Shown: one piece after another, positions 33,496 to 41,895 of the stretch
Layout of the letters: every line of letters begins with the position of its first letter
Position numbering within the stretch: the stretch's first letter is position 1
DNA from: Micromonospora sp. WMMD882
GTDB taxonomy: Bacteria; Actinomycetota; Actinomycetes; Mycobacteriales; Micromonosporaceae
Length of the DNA stretch: 64,000 nt
NCBI RefSeq assembly: GCF_027497255.1
Contig: NZ_CP114903.1
Span: 4,650,001-4,714,000, forward strand
Reading direction: 5' to 3'
Program-made: the position numbers and the translations under genes
Notes under the pieces: generated by a model
What the model was told of the DNA's origin: nothing
Database searches by the model: none
The model's input: only the letters and a program-made list of their open reading frames with translations

Positions 33496-35103
33496 TCACT
33501 GCGCGACCCAGGTCTTGCGGTAGTTGTGCGCGTCCATCGCCGACGGCACGTACCCGCCGACCCTCGGCTGGTGGATGTCGACGTAGACGTTGTGCAGCAG
33601 CGGGATGTAGGCCAGCTCGCCCAGCACCGCGTCGCCGATCTGCTGGTAGAGCCCGGCGCGGGTGTTCTCGTCCATGCTGCTGCGGGCCTGCGTCAGCAGG
33701 TTGTCCACCTGGGAGCTGCGGTAGCGGGCCGCGTTGCCGAAGCCGATCCGGTCGGAGGCGACGAGCGGGGTGATGAAGCTGTCCGGATCGATGAAGTCGG
33801 GCACCCGGTAGGTCCAGGCCAGGTCGAAGTCGCCCTGGTCGAGAGCCTGCTGGTACTGCGCCTGCTCCAGTTGGTTGAGCTGGACGTCGATCCCCACGGC
33901 CTTCAGGTTGGCCTGGTACAGCTCCAGCGTCTTGGTCAGGTTCGACCAGGACGGCGCGATCAGCCGGAGCGGTGTCGTCGGCGCGCCGGCCTCGGCGACG
34001 AGGGCTTCGGCCGCGTCGGCGTCCGCCGCGCAGGCCGGCTTCGGCGGCGACTTCTCCAGCGGTTCGGGCAGCAGGGTGTACGCCTCGTTGGCCCGTCCCT
34101 GCAGACCGGCGACCGCGGCGGCCCGGTCGACGGTGACGCAGATCGCCTGACGCAGCGGCTTGGACCCGCCGAGCGGCTGGCGTTCCATGTTGATCGCGAA
34201 CATCTCGGTGTGCAGGGTCTCGGCCCGCCCCAGGTTCTCCGACCACTTCGGGTCCTTGGCGTACCGGTCGTAGCTGGCCGGCGGCAGCCAGGTGATGTCC
34301 ATGCTGTCCGACTCGAACTCGAGCATCCGGGTGTTCTCGTCCGGCACGAAACGCCAGATGACGGTGTCGAGGTAGGGACGACCGTCCCAGTACGAGTCGT
34401 TGGCGGTGGCGCTCAGTTGCTGGTTGCGTTGCCACTCGCCCAGCTTGAAGGGCCCGGCCGAGACGACCTTGGCGCCGAAGTCGGCCGCGTTCTCGGTGGC
34501 CGCCCTCTCCGACACGATCGCCAACTGCGGGCTGGCCAGCAGCGCGGTGAAGCCGGCGTACGGCTGGGTGAGCGTGACGGTGAGCGCCCGTTCACCGGTC
34601 ACCACGATGCCGGAGATCTCGTCGGCCTTGCCGGTGCGCAGCTCGGTGGCGCCGGCCACGATGTCGATGATCTGCGCCCGGGGTGACTTGGTGGCCGGGT
34701 TCACCACCCGTTCCAGGCTGAACTTGACGTCGTCGGCGGTGACCGGGTCACCGTTGGTGAAGGTGGTCTGCCGCAGTTGGATGGTCCAGGTTCTGCCGTC
34801 GGCGCCGGCCTCGGCCTTCTCGGCCAGGGCCGGCTCGACGGCGTTGCCTTCGGTGTTGAGCCGGAACAGGCCCTCCAGGATGTTGGTGCCGATGACGATC
34901 TGGTCGTAGCCGGTCAGCAGCGCGGGGTCGAGGCTGGCCGGGTCGCCCGAGGCGAAGGTGGTCAGCGTGCCGCCGGAGCGGGGTTCGCCGGGGCCGGCGC
35001 TGTCATCGCCGGAGCTGGTGTCGGGTTCGATGGAGCTGCATGCCGTCAGCGCGGCGACGAGCAGGACGGCCGCGCCGGTACGGAAGAGGGGACGGGGTGT
35101 CAC
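33496..35103 (-). CDS. family 5 substrate-binding lipoprotein of an oligopeptide-type ABC importer
   Basis: 535 residues with a lipoprotein signal peptide (lipobox LTAC, Cys about 21), an acidic/Ser-Gly linker, then a family 5 solute-binding domain (SLDPALL, LAEKAEAGADGRTWTIQLR, FTNGDPVTADDVKFSLER). The family binds peptides, but also opines, glycated compounds and some sugars. With a deglycase and kinase upstream in the same operon, a sugar-amino acid or sugar-peptide conjugate is a likely ligand. Confidence 0.9.
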   Translation of the reverse strand: MTPRPLFRTGAAVLLVAALTACSSIEPDTSSGDDSAGPGEPRSGGTLTTFASGDPASLDPALLTGYDQIVIGTNILEGLFRLNTEGNAVEPALAEKAEAGADGRTWTIQLRQTTFTNGDPVTADDVKFSLERVVNPATKSPRAQIIDIVAGATELRTGKADEISGIVVTGERALTVTLTQPYAGFTALLASPQLAIVSERAATENAADFGAKVVSAGPFKLGEWQRNQQLSATANDSYWDGRPYLDTVIWRFVPDENTRMLEFESDSMDITWLPPASYDRYAKDPKWSENLGRAETLHTEMFAINMERQPLGGSKPLRQAICVTVDRAAAVAGLQGRANEAYTLLPEPLEKSPPKPACAADADAAEALVAEAGAPTTPLRLIAPSWSNLTKTLELYQANLKAVGIDVQLNQLEQAQYQQALDQGDFDLAWTYRVPDFIDPDSFITPLVASDRIGFGNAARYRSSQVDNLLTQARSSMDENTRAGLYQQIGDAVLGELAYIPLLHNVYVDIHQPRVGGYVPSAMDAHNYRKTWVAQ

Positions 35104-35131
35104 GGGTGGCTCCCAACGGTAGGAGCGCCTG

Positions 35132-36349
35132 TCAGCGCTGCTGAGGTCGGTAGATGCGGCTCTCCTGGATGGTTTTCATGTTCAGGACGTACTGCAGCTC
35201 GCTGTCGAACTCGAAGGCGTCGTGCCCCCGGTGGGCGGCGACCCGGGTGGCGAAGAGCTCGCCGGGCACCACGTACGGGATGCCGATCAGCTCCTCACGG
35301 TGGTTACCGGCGACCGGCAGGACCAGCCCGGCCTCGCCGAAGCTGGCCGCGGCCTCCTCGACGGTGACCACGGCGCAGTGCGCGCCGAGCGCGGCGGCGG
35401 TCCGCAGGATCTCCTCGGCCCGGCTGCTGGACCGTCCGGGCGGCGCGAGCAGCAGCAGCTCGCTGGTCGAGCCGGTGAGGAAGAACTGCTCGTGCGCCCA
35501 CTCCTCCAGGTGCTGCACGTTGCCGTTGATCCGGGCCAGCTCGTAGGTCTTGGCACCGTAGAACAGCGCCATGCCGTGCGCCGGCCCACCGCCGACGATC
35601 ATCACGTCGGAGTGCTCGGCGAAGCGCTGGGCGAGTTTGTCCGCCGGGTCGGCGCAGATCTCCACGGTCTGGTCGACGGCGCGGGCGGCAGCCCGCATCT
35701 GTTCGGTGATCTCGTCGACCTCGGCTTCGCTCAGGTGCCCACGCAGCCGGCCCATCCGCAGCGCCACCAGCAGCAGCGTGGTGAAGCTGACCAGGTAGTT
35801 GGCCAGGCCGAAGCTGGGTCTTCCGGCGCCGTCCTCCAGGTTGCTCGGCATGGTCAGCGCCCGGCCCTCCCGCTCCACCCGCTGGTTGAGGGTGTGCCGG
35901 GAGACCTCGGCGAGCCGACTGGTCGGGCTGCCGGTGACGGCCACCGAGAACGCTCCGACGTCGGTCGCCCGGGCCGCCGCCTCGACGGTACGGGTGGCCT
36001 TGCCCGAGTTGGAGATGGCGAGCACCAGGCTCTCGTCGGGCAGGGCGTCGGCCGCGTACCGGGCGAACTCCAGCGCCTCGATCGGCTCGGTGGGCACCTT
36101 CGCGAAACGGTGGAAGGCCATCCGGGCGGCGATTCCGGCGAAGTACGAGTCACCGCAGCCGGTGACGTAGACGTGCCGGGCGTCGCGCAGCTTCTCCTCG
36201 GGCAGCCGGGCGACCTGTTCCTCCACCACCTCGATGGCGGCCAGGACGGCGTACGACTGGTGCGCGATCTCGTACATCATGTCGTCGACGGAGACGCGGT
36301 TCGGCTCGCCGTACTCGGCGGCCGGCGGTTCGATCAGATCGGTGGTCAA
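35132..36349 (-). CDS. SIS-domain sugar isomerase/deglycase, FrlB/GlmS-like
   Basis: 405 residues with two SIS domains. VTGCGDSYFAG and LAISNSGKATRT bind the sugar phosphate in the first, VGGGPAHGMALFYGAKTYELA begins the second, and EEWAHEQ stands where GlmS-type enzymes have the catalytic Glu/His region. FrlB and FraB deglycases of Amadori compounds have this architecture. Together with the kinase upstream it suggests cleavage of a 6-phosphorylated fructosamine to a sugar phosphate and an amine. A glucosamine-type isomerase is the alternative. TTG start overlaps the kinase stop by TTGA. Confidence 0.75.
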   Translation of the reverse strand: MTTDLIEPPAAEYGEPNRVSVDDMMYEIAHQSYAVLAAIEVVEEQVARLPEEKLRDARHVYVTGCGDSYFAGIAARMAFHRFAKVPTEPIEALEFARYAADALPDESLVLAISNSGKATRTVEAAARATDVGAFSVAVTGSPTSRLAEVSRHTLNQRVEREGRALTMPSNLEDGAGRPSFGLANYLVSFTTLLLVALRMGRLRGHLSEAEVDEITEQMRAAARAVDQTVEICADPADKLAQRFAEHSDVMIVGGGPAHGMALFYGAKTYELARINGNVQHLEEWAHEQFFLTGSTSELLLLAPPGRSSSRAEEILRTAAALGAHCAVVTVEEAAASFGEAGLVLPVAGNHREELIGIPYVVPGELFATRVAAHRGHDAFEFDSELQYVLNMKTIQESRIYRPQQR

Positions 36350-37338
36350 GACGGGATTCCTCCATCCAGGGTGCTGATCAGACTCTTGAGGCGGTGCTCG
36401 GCCAGGGCCCGGTCGACCTCCAGGACGCTCAGCGCCCCGAAGGTCTCGACCACGAACGAGGCGGAGACCGCGCCGTGTGCGGCGGCCAGCACCGGGTCGC
36501 CGGTGCGGGCCAGACCGACGAGGAAACCACCGCAGAAGGCGTCCCCGGCGCCGGTCGGGTCACCGGGCTCGACCGGCACCACTCCGATCCGCCGGACGGC
36601 CGGCGCGGTGTGCACCGAGCAGCCGTCCGCGCCTTCCTTGACGACCACCACCGGGCAGCGCCGGACCAACCCGGCCAGCGTGGCGGCGGCGTCCCCCCGC
36701 AGCGGCCAGGCGGCCAACTCCTCCCGCCCCGGCAGCACGGCGGTGACCAGGCCGAGCAGCTCGTCGTCGAACTCCTGCCCGGTCTCGTCCCACCACGGCC
36801 AGTCGAGGGTGAGCACGGTCTGGTCGTCGGCCGCGCGGAGCTGGGCGGCGAGGGCGCGCAGGTTGGCGTGCGGGCCCGGCGCGAGATGCGCGCCCCGGGC
36901 CCGTCGGTAGCTCGCGGGCAGTTGCGGCGGCGCGGGGCTGTAGCGGGGCCAGGCTTCGCGGTGCACCTCGGAGCCCATCGCGCTGAAGTCCTGGGACAGG
37001 TCGATCAGGGCGGCGACCTCGGGCGGGAGCGTCGCCTCGGCGACCCGGTCGGTCCGTGAGCCGTCGGCCCGGTAGAAGACCCGCGATCGCAGGGCGTGTG
37101 TCTCCGGCAGCCGGTAGACCCCCGCGGTGTCGATCCCGGCGGCGGCGATCCGGTCGAGCCAACCGGTCGGGTAGTCGGCGCCGGCGCCGGCCACGAGTCC
37201 GACCGAATCCGACCAGATCCAGGCGCCGACAGCCGCGTACACGCCGTTGCCACCGCACTGGCTCGGCGATATGGCGCCGTCCGCGGTCACCACGTCGTCG
37301 ATCGTCAGGTTGCCGGTCACCACGAATTCGATGCCCAT
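36346..37338 (-). CDS. PfkB family sugar kinase, FrlD-like
   Basis: 330 residues of the ribokinase/PfkB family: N-terminal GNLTIDDVV, the GGNGVYAA substrate region, and the ATP-binding/catalytic DPTGAGDAFCGGF (about 283-295) with the base Asp. It is the first gene of the operon and sits directly before the SIS protein, the order kinase then deglycase. A fructosamine 6-kinase role fits but is not proven. ATG at 37338 has GGGGG upstream; an in-frame extension to 37503 is rejected because it would run through the operator sites. Confidence 0.82.
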   Translation of the reverse strand: MGIEFVVTGNLTIDDVVTADGAISPSQCGGNGVYAAVGAWIWSDSVGLVAGAGADYPTGWLDRIAAAGIDTAGVYRLPETHALRSRVFYRADGSRTDRVAEATLPPEVAALIDLSQDFSAMGSEVHREAWPRYSPAPPQLPASYRRARGAHLAPGPHANLRALAAQLRAADDQTVLTLDWPWWDETGQEFDDELLGLVTAVLPGREELAAWPLRGDAAATLAGLVRRCPVVVVKEGADGCSVHTAPAVRRIGVVPVEPGDPTGAGDAFCGGFLVGLARTGDPVLAAAHGAVSASFVVETFGALSVLEVDRALAEHRLKSLISTLDGGIPS

Positions 37339-37350
37339 CGCCCACCCCCA

Positions 37351-37409
37351 CTTGTCCGGACGAGTATGAGCACGCCAGCGGTGAGTGGTCAATACTTGTC
37401 CGGAACAGT
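37351..37409. promoter_or_regulatory. paired GntR-type operators in front of the kinase operon
   Basis: CTTGTCCGGACGAG (37351-37364) and ACTTGTCCGGAACAGT (37394-37409) share the core TTGTCCGGA. Both are near-palindromes around TCCGGA, and the centres are about 44 bp (four helical turns) apart. They overlap the expected promoter of the minus-strand operon; the GntR at 29779 is the best candidate to bind. Confidence 0.6.
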
Positions 37410-37508
37410 TATCGAAGCGGGAGGTGCTGTGACCAGGTAATATGCGACGGTCGCTGCGCGCCGCCGACATGGTCGGCCCCGGCGACCGGGTGGATCGCGA
37501 CATCTGCG

Positions 37509-37619
37509 CCGGCGCGCCGCCTCGGCGCGTGCCTCCGGGTCGGTGTCCGGGTGGGTGGTCAGCCGCTTCGGCCCCGCCCGCGCCGGCGCGGGCCGGGCGA
37601 CCAGTTCCGGGCGGCGTTC
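37509..37619 (-). pseudogene. fragment of a ribosomal protein S14 (rpsN-like) gene
   Basis: A 37-codon stretch reads RRPELVARPAPAR, then KRLTTHPDTDPEARAEAARR. It matches the intact zinc-free S14 at 51535 (ARREKLVARHAPAR, KRVVAHPDTDPDVRAKTARR) at about 23 of 38 positions, and the DNA is also similar. The N-terminus and the conserved C-terminal half are missing, and there is no RBS. It is a relic of a second S14 copy in an otherwise gene-free stretch (37410-37868). Confidence 0.65.
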
Positions 37620-37703
37620 GGGCCGGTCAGCGCGGTGGGCGCGACGGCCGGTCGCCGGGCTGGTTCGGGTTGTAACGACGCCGAAGTCAAGTCGAAACAC
37701 CTC

Positions 37704-37739
37704 TTGACTCTGACGTTATCTGGATTAGTGTTCAGACCA
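37704..37739 (+). promoter_or_regulatory. promoter and operator of the isochorismatase/GMC operon
   Basis: TTGACT (37704-37709) and TAGTGT (37726-37731) are 16 bp apart. TGTTCAGACCA (37729-37739) overlaps the -10 and resembles the TGGTCGGACCA palindrome at 45234, and the -35 contexts (CCTCTTGACT) are the same in both promoters. It is likely repressed by the FadR-type protein encoded at 41896. Confidence 0.65.
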
Positions 37740-37868
37740 CCTGCTCACCAGATCAGATGCGCGTCGAAGTGGGCGTTGCCGCCCGCAGCGGCGGCAGACG
37801 TCCGGCCCGAGCGACCACCACCGTTCGAACCCGGGCTTGCGGGCCCGTCGCATACCAGAGGAGGACCG

Positions 37869-38582
37869 ATGTCTTCGCTCGACTACACCTACGAGAACAT
37901 CGACAAGGTCATTGACCGGTCGACGTGGGTGGCCCCGACCCTGGACCCCGACAAGACCATGCTGCTGGTGCTGGACATGCAGAAGGCGTGTGCCGAGCCC
38001 GGTGGCGCCATGTACATCCCGAGCATCGGCGGCGCTCCGGAGGGCAAGGACGTCGTCCCCCCGGTGGTAAACGTGCTCGAAGCCTGCCGGGCCAAGGGCA
38101 TCCCGGTCGTCTGGTCGCTGTGGGGCCTGCGCGGCGACGGCAAGGACGCCGGCTACGCCGACCGTAAGTGGGGCCTGGAAGGCCAGTTGGCGACCTTCCC
38201 CGGCTCGTGGGGCAACGGTGGCGACGAGTTGGTCGACGAGCTCAAGCCGCTCGACGACGAGCCGGTCATCCGCAAGCACCGGTTCTCCTCGTTCTACGGC
38301 ACGGCGCTGACCGAGTACCTGCGTCGCGCGGGGCGGGACACCCTCGTCGTGGCGGGCCTGTCCACCGGCAACTGCCAGATCGCCACCGCCATCGACGGCA
38401 ACAACCAGGACTTCAAGATCGTCGTTCTGGCCGACACCACCGCCGCCATCCCGGCCTCCATCCCCGGTGACGCCGAGCAGCCGCTCGGCTACGGGCAGCA
38501 CTGGGAGGCCCTGCGCAACATCCAGGCCAACCACGGCGACGTGCGTACCAGCGTCGAGTTCCTCCAGATGATCGGCGCCTGA
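37869..38582 (+). CDS. isochorismatase-family (cysteine) hydrolase
   Basis: 237 residues with the Asp-Lys-Cys triad of the family: D36 (LVLDMQ), K136 (IRKHRFSSF) and C169 (GLSTGNCQIA). Members hydrolyse amides, carbamates or isochorismate; this one has no siderophore genes around it. As first gene of the oxidase operon it may hydrolyse an amide or a lactam-like intermediate derived from a sugar. RBS GAGGA at about 37860. Confidence 0.82.
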   Translation: MSSLDYTYENIDKVIDRSTWVAPTLDPDKTMLLVLDMQKACAEPGGAMYIPSIGGAPEGKDVVPPVVNVLEACRAKGIPVVWSLWGLRGDGKDAGYADRKWGLEGQLATFPGSWGNGGDELVDELKPLDDEPVIRKHRFSSFYGTALTEYLRRAGRDTLVVAGLSTGNCQIATAIDGNNQDFKIVVLADTTAAIPASIPGDAEQPLGYGQHWEALRNIQANHGDVRTSVEFLQMIGA

Positions 38583-38660
38583 CCGGCACGACCCCGCCGA
38601 CGACGGCTCCAGACCCGAGGAACCGGGCAACACCCTAAACGCGAAGAGAAGGAACGTGAG

Positions 38661-39185
38661 ATGTCGCTTTCAGGCAAGCGCGTGGCCCTGCTGATCGAGG
38701 ACGAGTACCAGATCCTCGAAGGCTGGTACCCCCTCCTGCGCCTGCAGGAGGCCGGCGCGGACGTCCAGGTCGTCGGCAGCGGCACCAAGGAGTCGTACGA
38801 CAGCAAGGAGCACTACCCGATGCGGGCGGACGTCGGCGCGCCGGACGTGTCCGCCGCCGACTTCGACGCGGTGGTCATTCCCGGCGGGTTCGCTCCCGAC
38901 AACATGCGTCTGCACCCGGAGATGATCGACCTGGTCCGGGACGCCTACGAGTCGGGCAAGCTCGTCGCCGCGATCTGCCACGGCGGCTGGATGCTCGCCT
39001 CGGCCGGCGCGACAAAGGGCAGGAAGATCACCGGCTATCTGCCGATCAGGACCGATGTCGAGAACGCGGGCGGCACCTGGGTCGACGAGCCGGTCGTCGA
39101 GGACGGCAACGTCATCACCTCCCGCACGCCGGTCGACCTGCCCCACTTCGGCCGGGCCATCGTCGAGTACCTCGGGCGCAACTGA
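38661..39185 (+). CDS. DJ-1/PfpI family protein
   Basis: 174 residues. The nucleophilic elbow AICHGGW carries C106, with GGFAPDNMR upstream as the substrate loop, as in PfpI/YhbO-type proteins. Such proteins act as glyoxalases, deglycases or peptidase-like hydrolases. In an operon that oxidises a carbohydrate it may remove reactive carbonyl products. RBS AGAAGGAA. Confidence 0.82.
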   Translation: MSLSGKRVALLIEDEYQILEGWYPLLRLQEAGADVQVVGSGTKESYDSKEHYPMRADVGAPDVSAADFDAVVIPGGFAPDNMRLHPEMIDLVRDAYESGKLVAAICHGGWMLASAGATKGRKITGYLPIRTDVENAGGTWVDEPVVEDGNVITSRTPVDLPHFGRAIVEYLGRN

Positions 39186-39296
39186 CCGCCCTGCCCGACT
39201 GCGCCGCCGGGTCCGTGGGAGCGGACCGGCGGCGTCGGGGCGGCGACCCCTTCGGTGCTGCCTGCCACCGAGCGCCCTTCGAGAGGAGAGAGAGAT

Positions 39297-40964
39297 ATGG
39301 CTTATTCGTTCAAGCCGGAGCCGGTCGACGCCATCGTCGTCGGGCTCGGCGCGACCGGTGGCACTGCGGTAAAGGTGCTGGCCGAGGCCGGCATGAAGGT
39401 CGTCGGCTTCGACCGGGGCCCGTGGCTGCGGGCGCACGAGCACTACTCCGGTGACGAGGTCAAGTACGTCAACCGCAACTACCTCTGGCCCGATCCGAAG
39501 CTGTTCCCCCGGACGCTGCGCCACGACGAGAACTCGGTGGCCGAGGTGTTCCCGTTCTCGCCGACCCCGCAACTCGTCGGCGGTGGCACCAACCACTGGG
39601 CCGGCTGGGTGCCCCGGCCGCGGGAGTCGGACTTCATCCAGCGCTCCCTGCACGGCGACCTGGCGGGCGCCAGCCTCGCCGACTGGCCGATCCGCTACGA
39701 GCACCTGGAGCCCTACCTGACCAGGGTCGAGTGGGAGTTCGGCGTCTCCGGCGTCGCGGGCGCGGACAAGTACGAGCCGTTCCGCAGCCGCCCCTTCCCC
39801 AGCGAGCCGCTGCGCCCGACCCGCTTCGGCCGGCGCTTCTACGACGCGGCCAAGAAGATGGGGATCAACGCGTTCCCGATTCCGCACGCCATGGTCACCA
39901 ACCGGCACAAGGGTCGCGACCCGTTCAACAAGACCAGCTTCTGGAACCAGTACGGTGACCCGAGCGGCGCCCGGTCGAACACCCTCACCACGTTCATCCC
40001 GGAAGCGGTGGCGACCGGCAACTTCGAGCTGCGCTCGGAGTGCTTCGTCCGGGAGATCAGGGTCGGCACGGACGGGCGGGCCACCGGTGTCGTCTACATC
40101 GACCCCGAGGGCCGGGAGGTCGAGCAGGACGCGAAGGTCGTCGTGCTGGGGCTGGGCGCCATCGAGTCGGCCCGGCTGATGCTCATGTCGCGCTCTGCCC
40201 GCCACCCGGACGGCCTGGCCAACTCCAGCGGCCTGGTCGGCAAGAACGCCACCTTCCACGAGTACGTGTTCGCCGTCGGCCTGTTCGACAAGGAGGTCGA
40301 CGATCCGCTGTACGGCTGGGCCGGCAACTACATCAGCGGCGGCACGTTCGAGTTCTACGAGACCGACGAGAACCGCGGCCACATCGGTGGCTGCCTGATC
40401 TCGGCCTCGCAGACGGTCCACCCGGTCAACTGGGTCTTCCCGGGCCGACCGAGCTGGGGTGGCGCCCTCAAGGACGCCGACCGCGACTACTTCAACTACG
40501 CGATGAAGATCGGCGCGATCCTGCACGACATGCCGCGTGAGTCCAACCGGGTGGATCTCGACCCGACCGTGAAGGACGCCTGGGGCCTGCCGGTCGCCCG
40601 GATCACCCACCAGCCGCATGACAACGACGTGCGGATGAGCAAGTGGCAGGTGGACAAGAACGCCGAGATCCTGGAGGTGGCCGGCGCGCGTAAGACGGTC
40701 CCGGTGTATCTCGACCGGATGACCGGCAACACCTGCCACCAGCACGGCACGGCACGGATGGGCAACGACCCGACGACGTCGGTGCTCAACGAGTGGTGCC
40801 AGACCCACGACGTCGACAACCTGTTCGTCGTGGACGGTTCCGGTTTCCCGACGTCGACCGGCGTCAACCCGACGCTGACCATGATGGCCAACGCCTGGCG
40901 CGCGTGCGACTACATCGTCGACACCTTCGCCAAGGGCCGCGAAGAGCACATCACGGTCGACTAG
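39297..40964 (+). CDS. GMC oxidoreductase, FAD-dependent sugar/polyol dehydrogenase large subunit
   Basis: 555 residues. N-terminal Rossmann motif VVGLGATGGT (about 15-24), GGGTNHWAGW FAD contact (about 97-106), and the C-terminal catalytic and FAD-binding motifs TCHQHGTARMG (about 480-490) and STGVNPTLTMMANA. It resembles the large subunit of gluconate 2-dehydrogenase-type oxidases and pyranose/C-3 sugar oxidases. No twin-arginine signal is present, so oxidation takes place in the cytoplasm. The partner small subunit follows 36 bp downstream. ATG at 39297 with GAGAGGAG. Confidence 0.88.
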   Translation: MAYSFKPEPVDAIVVGLGATGGTAVKVLAEAGMKVVGFDRGPWLRAHEHYSGDEVKYVNRNYLWPDPKLFPRTLRHDENSVAEVFPFSPTPQLVGGGTNHWAGWVPRPRESDFIQRSLHGDLAGASLADWPIRYEHLEPYLTRVEWEFGVSGVAGADKYEPFRSRPFPSEPLRPTRFGRRFYDAAKKMGINAFPIPHAMVTNRHKGRDPFNKTSFWNQYGDPSGARSNTLTTFIPEAVATGNFELRSECFVREIRVGTDGRATGVVYIDPEGREVEQDAKVVVLGLGAIESARLMLMSRSARHPDGLANSSGLVGKNATFHEYVFAVGLFDKEVDDPLYGWAGNYISGGTFEFYETDENRGHIGGCLISASQTVHPVNWVFPGRPSWGGALKDADRDYFNYAMKIGAILHDMPRESNRVDLDPTVKDAWGLPVARITHQPHDNDVRMSKWQVDKNAEILEVAGARKTVPVYLDRMTGNTCHQHGTARMGNDPTTSVLNEWCQTHDVDNLFVVDGSGFPTSTGVNPTLTMMANAWRACDYIVDTFAKGREEHITVD

Positions 40965-41000
40965 CCAGAGCACGTTGAGCCACCCGAGGAAGGAGGACTT

Positions 41001-41720
41001 GTGACCCTCAAGGCTGACTGGGAGGTCGTCGGGTCGCCGATCGACCCCGACTCGAACGAACGGCTGTTCTTCACCGAGCACGAGTGGGAGACGATCGAGG
41101 CCGCCACCGCCCGCATCATCCCGACCGACCACGACCCCGGGGCGCGGGAGGCCCGGGTGGTCGTCTTCATCGACCGCTACCTGTCCGGCATCGACTACGT
41201 CTTCGCCGCTGCGGACGGAACCGGGTTCCTCAAGCTGACCGGCAAGTTCGCCGAGGCGTGGCGGGCCCGCATGTGGGACATGCAGCAGACCTACCGCCAG
41301 GGCATCCGCGACCTGGACGGGGTGGCCCGGACGAACTACGACGTCGACTTCAAGGAGTTGACCGAGGAGCAGCAGGACGGCGTGCTGGAGTTGTACTCCG
41401 GCGCGCCGAAGCCGTCCAGGGTCACCCTGGGGACGACGGAGGCGGTGACCACGTTCCTCCAGGGCACCTTCGACGAGGGGATGGCGTTCTTCCCGGCGTT
41501 GTGCCTGCACACGAAGCAGGGGTTCTACTGCGACCCGGTGTACGGCGGGAACCGGGGTCGCGTCGGCTGGCAGGTGATCGGATTCGTCGGTCCGGAGTCG
41601 TTGAAGGACACGATGGACGGCACGTACGACACCACCGCGTACTTCATGGAGGGTGACTACGCCTGGGAGGAACTGGTCCCGCATCTGCGGGAGCACCCGT
41701 TCCGGCCGGCTGACCGGTAG
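41001..41720 (+). CDS. gluconate 2-dehydrogenase subunit 3 family protein (small subunit of the GMC oxidase)
   Basis: 239 residues matching the subunit 3 family: FFTEHEWETIEAATARIIPTDHDPGAREA in the first 60 residues is characteristic, as is a FIDRYL helix soon after. The usual Tat signal of the family is missing, in keeping with the leaderless large subunit. It probably stabilises the GMC subunit or hands on electrons. Last gene of the operon, followed by a strong terminator. RBS AAGGAGGA. Confidence 0.82.
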   Translation: MTLKADWEVVGSPIDPDSNERLFFTEHEWETIEAATARIIPTDHDPGAREARVVVFIDRYLSGIDYVFAAADGTGFLKLTGKFAEAWRARMWDMQQTYRQGIRDLDGVARTNYDVDFKELTEEQQDGVLELYSGAPKPSRVTLGTTEAVTTFLQGTFDEGMAFFPALCLHTKQGFYCDPVYGGNRGRVGWQVIGFVGPESLKDTMDGTYDTTAYFMEGDYAWEELVPHLREHPFRPADR

Positions 41721-41734
41721 GACCTGGAGCGAGC

Positions 41735-41767
41735 CGTGGCCCGGGCGTGTTCCGCCCGGGCCACGGT
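41735..41767 (+). terminator. terminator of the GMC operon
   Basis: Perfect 14-bp stem (41735-41748 with 41754-41767), loop TGTTC, followed by a TTGTCTGT tail; 15 bases after the stop codon. Confidence 0.88.
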
Positions 41768-41814
41768 TGTCTGTGCACGGGTGGGCGGGCCCATGCCTGG
41801 CGCGCGGAACCGCT

Positions 41815-41840
41815 AGAATGTGTTCAGGAGATCTGACCAT
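41815..41840 (+). promoter_or_regulatory. -10 element and autoregulatory operator of the FadR-type gene
   Basis: TAGAAT (41815-41820) is followed by TGTTCAG-GAGAT-CTGACCA (41822-41840), whose half-sites match those at 37729 and 45234. It suggests that the regulator controls its own gene. Confidence 0.55.
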
Positions 41841-41895
41841 TCCTTGTCAGTTGATCATTGCGAGCGGGTCACGCGCCCGTTCGGTGAAAGGGGTC

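Noticed and set aside
37339..37503. Upstream extension of the kinase gene to 37503
   Set aside because: It would run through the paired operator sites and lacks an RBS; the ATG at 37338 starts exactly at the conserved family N-terminus.
38670..41840. Very long minus-strand open frame (over 1000 codons) opposite the GMC operon
   Set aside because: It is an antisense artefact of high GC with no conserved motifs; the plus strand holds clear genes with RBSs.
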